From Isoetes taiwanensis (taxonomy: Eukaryota > Streptophyta > Lycopodiopsida > Isoetales > Isoetaceae), in contig JAJEKV010000030.1 in NCBI GenBank assembly GCA_021234155.1, positions 3,260,761-3,324,760 of the forward strand: a stretch of 64,000 bases of DNA, read 5' to 3'. Of this stretch, positions 12,901 through 22,439 are shown piece after piece. How positions within the stretch are numbered: the first letter of the stretch is position 1; each line of letters opens with the position of its first letter. Both the position numbers and the translations under genes were made by a program. The notes under the pieces are model-generated. The model saw only the letters and a program-made list of their open reading frames with translations. It was not told where the DNA came from and ran no database searches.

Positions 12901-15900
12901 CCATCGAGATAATGAATCTAAAATCCAACAACAGAGAATTGCAGATGCTCCAGTAGTTCTTATTTGGGGAAGAAAAAGACATGTATGAATCCAACAACAA
13001 CATGGTTGGACCGCGTGTTGGAGTCAGGATCGGTCTTTACGGGCCAGTTGACTCATTATTCCGGACTCGAGTGATCAGCCGCGCCATTGCCCATCGAGGC
13101 GATGGGAGCCATCAGCAGGCCATGCCATTCCGCATGCACCCGATGCTGACCCGGGCATGCATCATTCTTGGCGGTTCAGCGCATGAACAAACAGTGCCTT
13201 TTGGTACTTCGTCTCACAAGTGTGCTTGGGTCAAGTAGTACTGCGGGCAGAGTGCATTCAAAGGGCCACTTTTTAGGCGGACGTGGTGTATTTCCGGCCA
13301 AGCTGCTTGAGTGGCAATGGCGGACCATTGGCCAATTTCCTGCAATTTTTGGCGGCCCTTTCATTCCGGAGCCATTGGCGGTGATTTGAGACGGCGGCGA
13401 TATGGAAGCGAGAGGAGGGCGACCCGAGTTGGACCCGGGTAAGTTATTGTGATGAAACAGCAAGATTGATGAAGCGGAGGCACCCATTAAATTGGGGCAT
13501 TTTTGAGTCTTTGGGTATGTTTTTGCATTTGTGATTTCGAGCTTTTGATGCTCCCGGTTCAAGATCCCATCCCTGGTCCGTTTTCTGGTTGCAATTGCGG
13601 TGGAGTCGAGCATCATTCTGTGTAGCGAAATCACCACTCCACACCATCTATTCCTACGATTCCATGTATGCTTCGCATGCCCCCACAAGCGGGGGGTTGA
13701 GGATTTCGTGGAAGAGCAGGAATTTGCCGGGGATGCAATACCACATTTAGGGGCGTGGATCTCGAGGGGGAGAGAAAGAGGGATCAACCAAGAAGAAAGT
13801 TGACCGGCCACGCTTTGCCAGAATTAACCAAGTAAGCCATTTCTTGTCGATTATTACGCTTTGGTTTGATTGTTTGAGATACACAAGTTAAGTTAGTTAG
13901 TAAGGGGAAGTCGGTTCGGGTGGTTTGGCCTACTTTTCCTTGCTTATGTTAATAATTAAAGTGGTCTTCTTCTTCTTTGTAGCTTCTTATGCTGCTTTGG
14001 TTTTGATTGTTTTAGAGATACAAGTTAAGTTTGCTAGTGAAAGAAATGGAGTTTGATTAGTTTGGCCCTACTTTTCCTTGCCTTATTGTTAATAATTAAA
14101 GTGTTCTTCTTCTTTTGTAGCCTCTTGAAGTGCGTATAGCCCACGAGGATTATGTGGCTTTTCGTGATATCAAAGATAAAACATCACGGTGCAATTCTTT
14201 GGAAGCTAAGAGGAAGGATCCTTCCTACTGAAAGAGGTGTAGAGGATCGAGTATTAGGCGAGGTTGCGAGGTGCCATTTCGGGTCAAGCGGTTGTATTTG
14301 GCTTGAGAGATATGTAAGATTACATTCTATGAGATGAGACATGTTGGCAGTAAAGAGGCATGGTCTGCCATGGAATGGAGGATCCCCAATGCTTTAGAAC
14401 AAGGCATGATATAGCTCATGGTTATCAAGGGTGTTAAAGAAGACTTGGGCATACCAACGGTTGATCCATAACCACACTCCCGAGTCTATCGTCAACACGA
14501 GAACGTGGTTCTTAAGCAGATGCATCCCAATGCTCCCAAGAATAGGAATGAATTCACGGCTATGGATGATACGTATAACTTGTCCCATAAAGATTGACTG
14601 TACGACACATGGATGCTACACAGGATAATGGCCACAAGTGTGAGGATGTGGGTTGACTCCCACGAGGAGGATGTGTTCTTGTATCGAGGAGGGTGTTCCC
14701 TTTTATTTTTGGGCATCATCCACCCCCTCCAAATATGAAGATATTGTTGGAACATGGAAGGGGAATCTTTGTAGCCATGGACTCAACCTTCAAGACCAAT
14801 GATCATTGTTACTGACTTGTATACCACAACTGGTATATGACTTACACATGGAAATGGTGTCCACATTTGCTTAGGTTCTAACCTTTAGTGCCACCCAGGA
14901 AGACATCCACCCTTGGTGACGTGTAATGAAGAGCTTGGAAGTATACATAGAGAGGGACCCATCATGGGAACCTTCATGTTTCATTGTGGATGATGCAGGC
15001 TGGGAATGAAATGCCTTGAAGGGCGTGTGGCCTACAACCAACTCAATGATTGTGTGCTCGGCATGTGATAAGAAAGGCTGGATGAAGATGCTCTTGAAGC
15101 GTGTATCAAGAATAAGAAGGTGAGAAGGGAAATGTTTAGGGACCGCCGGGCATATGTAGCACTAGTGTGGAATGTGATCAGAAAAGACGGCCCGATTATC
15201 AGGAAGCAGCCATTAAGGAGGCATTGAAAAGCGGATGAATTCAAGGAAAGTACAAGGTGTGGAAAGGGTTGTGAGGGTATATGAACGGGTTTGGACCAAT
15301 AACATCACACGATGCGACAGGATGGCAATCCCTCCGCCAACCGGAGACAAACGCGGCGCGAGTCACCTGTAGCAGAAGAGAAGATTAAGGGGGTCTCTAA
15401 GTATGCTTTGAGAAGGAAGAATTGATTGGCTGATTTACATGTTGACAAGCATATTACAAACCCACATGTCATATACTTACGGGTTCATGAAGGGCCCGAG
15501 GGTTTTAAAACCAACAAGAAGGCGAGGAACACATAGTTGAGGCAGCCATTATGAGTTGCAAGAGACATTGGGATGGTGTTAGGTGGCTGTTCAAGGGAAG
15601 GCAGGGCCGAGGTGTGGTCGGAACACATGGATACTTGGGATGATAGCAGGGGGAGGTGCCTTGTTGAATAGATGTGGCACATGAGCATTGGTCCACTTGT
15701 GATTGTCCATGGGGGAGGGTATGGAAGGGATATGTGCAGCTTACCAAGTTAAGGTAATCCGATGATGGCCAAGTACAACGAGGAGGAAGATATTTTAGGT
15801 TTTGTGGAACACTACATGGATCTCGAGCTGGGGTGTCCGAACTTAAGGCTTGCGAAACATATGATGATATCTTGCCTTCTTCGAGAAGAAAAGGGCCATA

Positions 15901-18900
15901 CAATGGTCTTACATGATGAAATAATGGACCAAAACATTGGCAGTTGTTTGAGTCAAAACGGGATTAAGGTACTAAGAGCATAGATGACACGGCCACATGC
16001 CTATAAAAACCATAGCTAGAGCCTCCAACTATTGTGAAGCTAGGTTCCTTTTGGGTGAACAACAATAAGTTGGCAAGGCTAAGTGATAGCAAAGCGACAA
16101 CACCAAGGCCCACAGTCTATGGTTGAAGACTTTAGTGGGAATACCATTGTTAGGCCAATCCCTTTAAGTGGAGGCAGAGTAAGAAGAGAGGAAGAAGGCT
16201 AGTGCACTTAGTGTTTTGTGAAGGAATCGCGAAGAACCACATTACAAATGTGAAGGTATTGCATTTATTCCATAGATACTTTTTGAAACGATTCATATTC
16301 TTATCTCTCGAATTCATGTCATGCCATTCTGGGTACAAATGGATGCTGCTAGCAGGCGCCACATTAATGTCATCAATGTTTGGACTATTAGGTGATGATG
16401 CCATGTTGCTTTTAGGTGAAAGGGTGACAGAATCTGCTTTGTCCCGATATATTTACGAATGTTATGGTATCTGTTTTGCATACATACTCTAATCCATGGT
16501 GGATTTATAGGCCTCATAATAATCCTTTGTTGCCTTATAATAATAGTGACTTCATATTTCAGCTTTATTTTTGGCCCATGTTCATGTGTTATTTTCTTTG
16601 GCTTCGAGCAATGTCGTAATCTAATATAGTATTTGACCTTGTTCCTTGGTAAATCTGGACAAAACTTTGGTATTTACGGTCATATGTATGGGTATTTCTG
16701 GCCAACCACGTTGGTCTTCGTAACACAATGGTATTTGGCCAACACCACCATGGTATTCAGCCAAACCATGGTATTTACGGTCATATACATGGTATTTACG
16801 GCCCTTTGCCTTGGTATTCACGGCCATGGCCATGGTATTTTGGCTTGATAACATGGACACCTACGGCCAACACCTTGGTCTTTACGTATACCATGGTATT
16901 ACGGCCATATATGGTATTTACGGCCAACACCATGCGTGGTAGGCAGGCCACCATGTATTATTCGGCCAAAACCATGGTATTCACGGTCATATACATGGTA
17001 TTTACGGCCACTACCATGGTGTTTGGCCATGACCATGGTATTTACGGCCAATAACATGGTTTTCGGCCAACACCTTGGTCTTTTTTTGGTAACCTGCATG
17101 AGCCATTTCGACCAGCCAACATGAGATGCTTCGGCCAACACCATGAATTAGTTCACGGCCATATATGAGTATTTACGGCCAACACCATGCTATTCACGGC
17201 CCAAAACTATGGGTATTTTCGGCCTTATACATGGTATTTCCGGCTTGCTACCCTTGGTCTTTTGGCCAACACCATGGTCTTCACGGCCATATATGGTATT
17301 CGGCCAACACCATGTATTTACGGCCAAAACCATGGTATTCACATTGCAAAACTATGGTATTCGGCCATATATGGTATTTCTGACCTTTGCCTTGGTAATT
17401 CGGCCAATACTATGGTATTTCAGGCGGGGACCAGCGATTCTTTCTAACGGTATTTACGACCGCGGTTGCTTCCAGCGGTTCTTTCTAGCGGTTATTTCCC
17501 CAGCGGCGAGAAGCTATATATACCCTCCCATCCCATGGCCATCGCTTTATCCAATCGTCTCAAGCTATATATACCCTTGCCTTGGTTATTCTTGTTTATT
17601 CAAGCCAGCTGACGGATGGTGAGGACCGACAAGCGGCCATTGAGGCGGTGCCATCGCCCCCACATGTCTTGAGGATGTCTCGTCCACTTGAATGAAATTC
17701 GGAGGATGTGGGGAATGGATCTGTGACTCGGCGGCATCAAAACATTCAGTAAGCATGTTCTTGTCTTCCTTCATGATGTTCTACTTTCATATTATTAATC
17801 TTTTCGCACCCAGTCCCCTCATGGTTAGATGCCCGAGAGGCAGGTGGAGAATGGGAATCTGAGAGGAGCTTGCCCGGCACCTTAAGGAGGTGCTCCTAGC
17901 GGCCTCGTTTTTCTGAAGGACCATACACAACCATGGGAAACAAACAAATATGCTTTGCCTTCTTCCCCTCTTTGTAGTAATTCTAGCGTTCCCGAAGTAC
18001 GCGCCTGCATTCTCGAGTCACTCATCACGGTGGTTGCTGCCACTTCACGAAAGCCATGGGTTTCTCCCCGGTGGGCTGACCCTCTACGCGGCCATTTTCT
18101 TGATCATTCTCAACGTGACTTTCCGGATGCAAAGGAGTTATATGTTTTTCCTCCTTTGCCTTTACTTGCTGGCTTCGAACCTTACGAGCCGGTACGCTTC
18201 CATCATCTCCTTCTCCTCACGGGAAAAATGCTTCATTGCCCTCGGTACTCTTCACCACAACATAATCCGGATCACCTAGTCCTCGGATCTGCCTCATCTT
18301 CCCTCACTTTCCACTTCCATTCCTTTTTGACCAATGCTGCTTCAAAGCCCCTTCTCTGCCCGAGGAGGAATTCCTAGGATGAGCTCCATATCATCCTCAC
18401 TCCATTTCACGGCCCGCGAGCTCTTTGCCTGCTGTACTGTGCGGGCATACATAGCGCACTGGCGTAGCCATGGTAGCACGGACTCTACATCGCAGCACGA
18501 GCAGGAGCATGGCGGCAGCCCACTTAGCAGGAATGATCCCTGTCGCTTTTGCAGAGACCCTGTTTTTCGAAGAGTGCAGCGCAGCGATACACCGATACGT
18601 TTTTGAAGAGTGCTGCGGTACAACCGATTAGGTGTTTTGGGCGGGACAACTATTGTGAATCATTAGATACACCCCAATTTAAAATCGGATGATGATGGTT
18701 ACGACGATCCAGTGAATGTGAGAAATTGACATATACGAGAATGTTTGAGAATATCATAAATAAAGCTTTCCACGACACTGAAATACACGAAATTCTAGTA
18801 ATATCATATTCAATTGCATGGTCTATGCGGAAATACCTTGGTCTAGATGCGGAAATACCATAGTCTTTATGGCAAAAGAAATACCATGGTCTATGGCAGA

Positions 18901-21433
18901 AAATACCATGGTCTGTAATAAAGATACCATGGTCTATATTTGGAAATACCATGGTCTATGTCAAAATACTGTGGTACCATACATGGCAAAATACCTATGG
19001 TCTATGGCAAGAAATACCATGGCACCATGGCAAGAAATACCATGGTCTACTATGGCGAAGCCACCATGGGCTAGTAATGCAGAGTACCATGTGGTATGTT
19101 GCAAAATACCATGGCAAAATACAATGGTCTATGGCAAGAAATACCATGAACCTATGCGGAAATACCATGGTCTATGACAGCCTGCTGGTCTATGTAAGAG
19201 AAATACCATGGGCTATGTATGCGGAAATACAATGGTACCATGGCAAAATACCATGGCAAAATACAATGGTCTAGTCAAAGTTTAATAGTTCTATTGATGT
19301 AAAACATTTTATGTTGTCACGACCTTAGGACTATGTCAATTTTAGGTGGCAATAGTTGTATTGCTCTAAAACAACTTATGTTGTGTTAACCTGGTGGTCA
19401 TCGCCGGAAATCACAGGTGTCCTCGGGCAAAATACCATATTTACCCACTTGGCCGAGAAAAACCATGGCGGTTCGTTCCTTGCGGCGCACCTCCGCGTCC
19501 GTTCAAAATTTGCGGCCCTCTTGAATGCACGCCCGAGTACCACGGACCTGCCACACACTTGTGAGAATGAAGTGCGGGCGTGAGACCCTAGTTTACTTTC
19601 GGTCGCTGATTTGAGCCCGCGCGGTTGAATGCATGCGAATGGTATGGTGCATCGCGAATAGCATAGGCGGGTTGATGGCTCACATGGCGTTACGATGGGC
19701 ATGGCATGGGTGATCACGAAGTCCAGGAAATCACAGGAGTCAAATGTCGAGAGAAAGGTGGATAGGACTCCAAAAATCACGAGGAGTCCAACATAGTTGC
19801 CGATGCTCTAGCGTTCATTCCTATGGAAAAAGTTTAGTAAAGATATCGTTAGTCGCGAGGAAAGGGAGATTGGATCATGAGAAGGGCAAGAAAAGGATTG
19901 GAAAAGAGAGAGCTCAGAAAGGAAGAGGAAAGGCTGCTTGTGAAAACGCCGATAACGATCTTTGAGGGAAAAGAGCCTTATATAGTGGCTTTCGTCCCTC
20001 CCAGAGGAATAAGCGTCCAGATGAAACAAGGTCGATCACTGATCTATGATATTGTCTCCTCAAACAGAAGAGAAAATATGAGCGCTGTAGATTTAGAAGA
20101 CAGCGGAGGTTAACTTGGGTGGCCACATGCACTCCACATGGCGGTTCAATGTTCGGCAAGAAAATCTTGTAAAAATGTCAATAGAGAGAGAGTATGCAGT
20201 CGGGCGATGTAAGTTTTTAAGTATGCCATCTCCGAGGAAGTGTAAGGCTTTTCGATATTGAGTAGAGACATTGTAAGGCTTTTCAATATTGAGTATAGAC
20301 ATTTGCAAGAAACGATATGTGATAAAGCAGCCAATATGTAGGTTCCAGACTTTGAGGGGAATAGTAGAAAGTTTTATCTTGGGAGTCATACTCACTAGCT
20401 TTAGCTATGATCACTTTTTGACAGCAGCTTTTGCATGAATATGGATGTACTACAAGTAGTGAAAAACCTGGTAACAACGAGACAGCAGCAAGCCATAAAA
20501 AAAAAACCACACAATGAGATATTTGATAGGATAAATAGACATGGAAATAGATAAGCCTGCTACAAGGAAAATTATGTAGCTCACACAGCCCATAACTCAA
20601 AGACCAGGGCCATGCATTATGGTTCATAGCTTACTGCCAAATGGAGCACTAAAGTATACTTTACACCATTGAACACGATTAAACCAGGCAACTTCAATCA
20701 ATTACGTTAATCAGCCAAAGCATAAAGCAACTTGCTCGAGTGCAATTATAAAATTTCATAAAACGCACTAACTTAACAATTGAAATTTGAAGCTTTATGG
20801 ACAGCTTCAATAAATTTAGGGAAAAAACAACTAGGAACTTGGCTCTACTCAAAGCCACAGGCATGTGTTTCAAGCCAACAGAAGCTAATCAATGGTTCAA
20901 GGCTTACTAGATGAAAGTATAAACAAACCTTTTTCCTCCCAATATAGTCTGCAATTTGTCCACTTGTAATTGCGCCAATCATTGTTCCAATATTAACAAT
21001 CGAACCAAAGAGAGAGTACTGCAATATGACGGTGAAACATAGGAAGGCGGCACGTTTGGACTGCAGTACTCCTGGCTGTGTAAGTTGAGATCTGACATAA
21101 TAGCTGGCTGAGTTGGAGAAGTGTAGCCAAGCTGCAACAAAAAATAGGAACTATGTTCGGACCGGAATGAAAAAACAGGAGCACTTCTCTTATAACATTC
21201 AGCAGTTGTAGAATGAGTTTATAAACTTGATATATCCTTTCTAAATTCCTAAAACCCACAACAAATTGTCCATATACTCCTAAATTCATAGAACCTACAA
21301 GAAATTGTGAAAATGCACTTACCGACATGCCAAGCGATAATGACCCCAAAGTAGCCACCAAAGTACATAAGACAGGAAAAAATGCTGCAGAATTGTCTTT
21401 CGTCAAGAGAGGGCTTCTGATATCCGAAGCCAT
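3960..21433 (-). CDS. ERD6-like sugar transporter (left copy)
   Basis: A major-facilitator sugar porter of the plant ERD6-like type, predicted to move monosaccharide across a membrane (in known members, often the vacuolar membrane). Exon 1 (21,323-21,433) starts with [13 protein letters not shown] and enters the first helix, [16 protein letters not shown]. Exon 2 (about 21,080-21,131) has [12 protein letters not shown]. Exon 3 (20,931-21,020) reads [10 protein letters not shown] and [15 protein letters not shown], the family's loop 2-3 signature. After a 14.6 kb intron full of transposons come exons near 6,250-6,310, 6,115-6,190, 5,668-5,743, 5,473-5,547, 5,253-5,332, 5,095-5,170, 4,925-5,008 ([16 protein letters not shown]), 4,615-4,670, 4,418-4,545 ([16 protein letters not shown]), 4,101-4,156 (FGMGAIPW) and 3,960-4,036 (IFPLE-KG). 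Donors and acceptors are GT-AG where visible. The final exon was not found. Several exons are frameshifted where the right copy is intact. Confidence 0.8.
6250..6310 (-). CDS. Sugar transporter exon after the giant intron (left copy)
   Basis: On the minus strand the sequence encodes YYCWMG followed by a short stretch ending GCCATGGCAAAG, then GTGGGT as donor. The right copy (about 55,180-55,232) gives YYCWMGFVVAMAK, which fits the GW--A-AK segment between helices 2 and 3 of ERD6-like proteins. The acceptor is not certain, so the exon start is approximate. Confidence 0.5.
6600..6940. other. Distal flank of the intron nest (left arm)
   Basis: Lies between the CCACCTTGAGG array and the next transporter exon, and pairs with 54,590-54,960. 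It shares CATCTTCTTCGGGTTTTC and CACATTCAAGG-type sequence in both arms, including a possible TSS-proximal GAGGGTTTTC stretch. No domain was recognised. I cannot say whether it belongs to the host intron or to the outer element. Confidence 0.4.
6945..7155. repeat. CCACCTTGAGG minisatellite (left arm)
   Basis: About eight tandem units of roughly 25 bp. On the minus strand the consensus is CCACCTTGAGGGTGATGC followed by TATTTTT. The array lies just beyond the distal copy of the direct repeat and is matched at 54,355-54,585 in the right arm. ORFs across it are repetitive and not credible as genes. Confidence 0.8.
7240..7380 (-). repeat. Direct repeat with TATA box, distal copy (left arm)
   Basis: On the minus strand: ATCGATCCGGAAAGCCATCGG, then GGACGAGCCACTATATAAGG, then a pyrimidine-rich stretch to GGAGCTCTTCCC. 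The TATA box lies near 7,316-7,323. The downstream sequence differs completely from the proximal copy, so the repeat ends sharply at the GGAGCT motif. Confidence 0.6.
7400..8140. other. Outer-element internal sequence beside the distal repeat (left arm)
   Basis: Pairs with about 53,390-54,125 in the right arm. It includes a 135-codon plus-strand ORF (7,299-7,706) rich in Arg and Lys that is not preserved in the other arm, so I do not call it a gene. Nothing else was recognised. Confidence 0.5.
8140..11680. other. Outer-element internal sequence without recognisable genes (left arm)
   Basis: Pairs with about 41,000-44,540. Long hydrophobic minus-strand ORFs (for example 8,306-8,698 and 10,349-10,738) come from T-rich sequence and are not conserved in frame between arms. 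The empty site for the right-arm 8.8 kb element lies near 8,140. Between 10,845 and 11,330 both arms keep similar words around ATGGCAACCATTTGAAGG, but no domain is apparent. Confidence 0.5.
11690..11830. repeat. Duplicated unit of about 55 bp (left arm)
   Basis: Two copies of a unit whose minus strand reads CCAAAAGGTGCT, GAGTCC and AAATTGGATTCTA. The right arm shows the same pair at 40,715-40,870. It lies downstream of a CTCTCTAGGGTTTAC stretch typical of plant 5' leader-like sequence. Confidence 0.6.
11840..12990. other. Leader-like region of the outer element (left arm)
   Basis: On the minus strand this continues from the MULE insertion site into weakly ORF-bearing sequence ([19 protein letters not shown] from 12,877). 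The right arm (39,511-40,700) has the same words but different frames. Several GAATCCAACAA repeats occur at 12,870-12,995. Coding status is unresolved. Confidence 0.4.
13008..13400 (+). repeat. MULE terminal inverted repeat (left copy, end 1)
   Basis: Runs GGACC, GTTGGAGTCAGGATC, GCCAGTTGACTC, CCGGACT, GTGATCA, GCCATGCCATTCCGCATGCA and TGCATTCAAAGGGCCAC. The reverse complement of 19,390-19,789 carries the same blocks in the same order with scattered changes. Confidence 0.8.
13560..13835 (+). CDS. Possible 5' exon of the MULE transposase gene (left copy)
   Basis: The plus strand encodes [19 protein letters not shown], then [13 protein letters not shown] and [14 protein letters not shown]. It is followed by an intron-like stretch with two copies of a TTAAAGTGGTCTTCTTCTTC tract before the main ORF. 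The right arm (38,680-38,960, minus) keeps partial agreement but in other frames. This is a possible N-terminal exon without a recognised domain. Confidence 0.4.
13850..14130. repeat. Duplicated intron-like tract of about 130 bp (left copy)
   Basis: Two tandem copies share GATTGTTT-GAGATACA, AAGTTAAGTT, TTTGGCC-TACTTTTCCTTGC, TTAATAATTAAAGTG and a TTCTTCTTCTTTGTAG end. Each ends in a good 3' splice-site-like TTTGTAG. The right arm has the same pair at 38,345-38,640. This looks like an intron-internal duplication upstream of the transposase exon. Confidence 0.65.
14120..16200 (+). pseudogene. MULE transposase with SWIM zinc finger (left copy, frameshifted)
   Basis: A Mutator-type transposase, which cuts and joins the element's ends in the nucleus. 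In order: a Lys/Arg-rich start (about 14,150-14,340); [12 protein letters not shown] (14,440-14,480); the first catalytic Asp in [13 protein letters not shown] (14,762-14,800); the second acidic site in [10 protein letters not shown] (14,971-15,000); a C-x2-H motif CARHVIRKA followed by MKMLLK (15,053-15,100); a IDWL/ADLHV stretch near 15,425-15,480; and a SWIM finger with TCDCPWG (near 15,694) then a CKHQVKV equivalent (15,735-15,752). The right copy shows CKHQVKV intact. Multiple single-base frameshifts break the frame. Many are probably sequencing error, so the source gene may be functional. The C-terminus is near 16,200. Confidence 0.8.
16640..17425. repeat. CCATGG-based minisatellite 1 in the MULE (left copy)
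   Basis: About 25-30 units of roughly 20-30 bp. The plus-strand core is CCATGGTATTTACGGCCA followed by ACA or TATA. It is the inverted homologue of the second array at 18,815-19,275 and is matched at 34,985-35,765 in the right arm. Plus-strand ORFs repeating HGIYGH/MVFTAN are products of the repeat. Confidence 0.9.
17500..17585. promoter_or_regulatory. Duplicated TATATATA-containing block (left copy)
   Basis: Two copies of AAGCTATATATACCCT, at about 17,510-17,526 and 17,560-17,576, separated by a CCATGGCC sequence. The right copy has the pair at about 34,848-34,915. The block follows the 3' end of the minus-strand ORF2. It could be a promoter or simply AT-rich duplicated sequence, and its direction is not clear. 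Confidence 0.35.
17586..18620 (-). CDS. Second MULE ORF, function unknown (left copy)
   Basis: A minus-strand coding region convergent with the transposase. It runs from about 18,620 through [19 protein letters not shown] (about 18,370-18,430), a basic segment ending DPDYVV (about 18,260), and [13 protein letters not shown] (about 17,930). An AATAAT-rich intron follows, then a last exon [20 protein letters not shown] ending LNKQE and stop at 17,586. The right copy (33,850-34,836, plus) preserves WQCGG, ENGSEDD, DPDYVVENE and ICLFHGCVWS in different frames. [10 protein letters not shown] faintly recalls a Myb/SANT helix start, but I would not assign it. It may be an accessory gene, as some MULEs carry. 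Confidence 0.5.
18815..19275. repeat. CCATGG-based minisatellite 2 in the MULE (left copy)
   Basis: About 15 or more units with plus-strand core AAATACCATGGTCTATGGCA. Its reverse complement, TGCCATAGACCATGGTATTT, aligns with the core of minisatellite 1, so the two arrays form an inverted pair next to ORF2 and the terminal repeat. The right copy is at 33,110-33,635. Confidence 0.9.
19390..19789 (-). repeat. MULE terminal inverted repeat (left copy, end 2)
   Basis: Inverted partner of 13,008-13,400. On the plus strand it carries CGTCCGTTCAAA, GGCCCTCTTGAATGCAC, GTGAGAATGAAGT, GAATGGTATGGTGCATCGCG and GGGTTGATGGCTC, and ends in GGAGTCC directly before the target duplication. Confidence 0.8.
19790..19907 (-). 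other. Segment between MULE and proximal direct repeat (left arm)
   Basis: On the minus strand, downstream of the TATA repeat: CCTTTTCTTGCCCTTCTC, then a TTTACTAAACTTTTTCC stretch, then CATAGGAATGAACGC. The ATG begins MNARASATM and is interrupted by the MULE within the ACTATGTT target. It looks like the leader and start of a transcript of the outer element. Confidence 0.4.
19908..20045 (-). repeat. Direct repeat with TATA box, proximal copy (left arm)
   Basis: On the minus strand this contains GAAAGCCACTATATAAGGCTC, a TTATCGGCG block and CAAGCAGCCTTTCC, and matches 7,240-7,380. The upstream half (GTTTCATCTGGACGC) is garbled relative to the right-arm copy, which reads ATCGATCCGAGCCATCGG. Confidence 0.6.
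20050..20925. other. Transporter intron 3, unique part (left arm)
   Basis: Matches 31,480-32,340 in the right arm. Both arms hold a TTTTCGATATTGAGTA repeat (two tandem copies at 20,240-20,300). No coding domain was recognised. This is the host intron between exon 3 and the outer element. Confidence 0.6.
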
Positions 21434-22205
21434 AGCTGGATCTTCCTCAGAATGCCTGGGATGGTGTCTATGTATATCACGTGCCTCCCAGCATCAACCG
21501 AGACTCCCATTTGGAGGAATATGTTCGCCAAAAACCCAGAAAATTCTAAGCAAAATTTTGTCTTCCATAACTTACGGTCTTACCTAGTCATGCTTCTGCG
21601 ATTGACACTGTTTTAAACAAATCGGCACACTATTCAAATCCAGACAGCTGACAGGAAGCTCGATGCAAGAATAAATTAAGAATATGCAGATTAGAAAAAC
21701 TGGCCTAGATGGTTGACGTAGGAACAGGGATTGAAGAGCATGCGAGCTGGCGAGTGGCGCGAAGACGTGGAGCCTATTGAAGGCTGTGAGCAGTTCAATC
21801 TTCACCGTTCATTACCTTGTGTATCTGTTCATCGCACCATCCAAATCTCTCATACATGTGTTAAGCGTGCAACTTGTTCTTGTTATTACTTAGCTCGTAA
21901 TTTTTGGCTCAAGATAGTTTAACCCTTAACTCATGGATGATATTTCTGGCCAGGGGATCCCCCACATTCCTCCCAACCCAAGAGTTCCGTTTACTCCACC
22001 CTCTATTATCCATATGCATAGCAGCTACAAAGTCTACAATCAGTAAAAGACATGAAGGGAATATACAAATGAAACCTTATTCTAAAAGGGCGAATGTATA
22101 CTACTCGGTGAATGGTTGTGTGGATATTAGTAGGTCTTTCACAATTTTGAGAGATAATAGGGGATTGATTGACTTTGGAGGTATAAACATATAGAAATTA
22201 GTAAA

Positions 22206-22262
22206 TCTGGTGGTGGTGGTGGAGGAGGGAGGAGGAGGAGGAGGAGGAGGAGGAGGAGGGAG
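22206..22262. repeat. GGT/GGA microsatellite (left arm)
   Basis: About 5 GGT followed by about 15 GGA units in a short purine tract. The inverse tract (CCTCCT then CCACCA) sits at 30,181-30,224 and is an alignment anchor for the palindrome. Confidence 0.9.
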
Positions 22263-22439
22263 GAGCAAACATTTACTTACTATAGGCATATTCACAAAGG
22301 AAACTATAATGCCATCATATGCCATTTTATGGAATGTGGCCTCTTATTTGATTCTACTCTGATTACCGTATGAAATAAAATGGTGTGTGATATAAAGTTC
22401 ACGAGATACCCGGCTTTAATATATTGTCATTAGTCCGTG

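Larger units (their letters stand above)
13008..19789. mobile_element. Mutator-like element (MULE), left copy
   Basis: The ends are GGACC and GGAGTCC. The flanking 9-mers AACATGGTT (12,999-13,007) and AACATAGTT (19,790-19,798) differ at one base. In the right arm both flanks read AACTATGTT, the reverse complement of the second. Long terminal inverted repeats of roughly 350-400 bp span 13,008-13,400 and 19,390-19,789. Inside are a plus-strand SWIM-type transposase (14,120-16,200), a CCATGG minisatellite (16,640-17,425), a minus-strand second ORF (17,586-18,620) and a second, inverted minisatellite (18,815-19,275). The 9-bp duplication, long TIRs and transposase type together define a MULE. Confidence 0.9.
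7225..20045 (-). mobile_element. Outer nested element bounded by direct repeats (left arm)
   Basis: Two direct repeats of about 130-140 bp (7,240-7,380 and 19,908-20,045), each with a minus-strand TATA box, enclose 12.8 kb inside the transporter intron. With the MULE removed the element would be about 6 kb. Short terminal direct repeats with a promoter suggest an LTR-type non-autonomous element. However, I see no gag, protease, integrase or RT, no clean TG...CA ends and no target duplication. A minus-strand ATG follows the proximal TATA (MNARASATM before the MULE insertion). A duplicated host promoter is the alternative. Confidence 0.4.
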
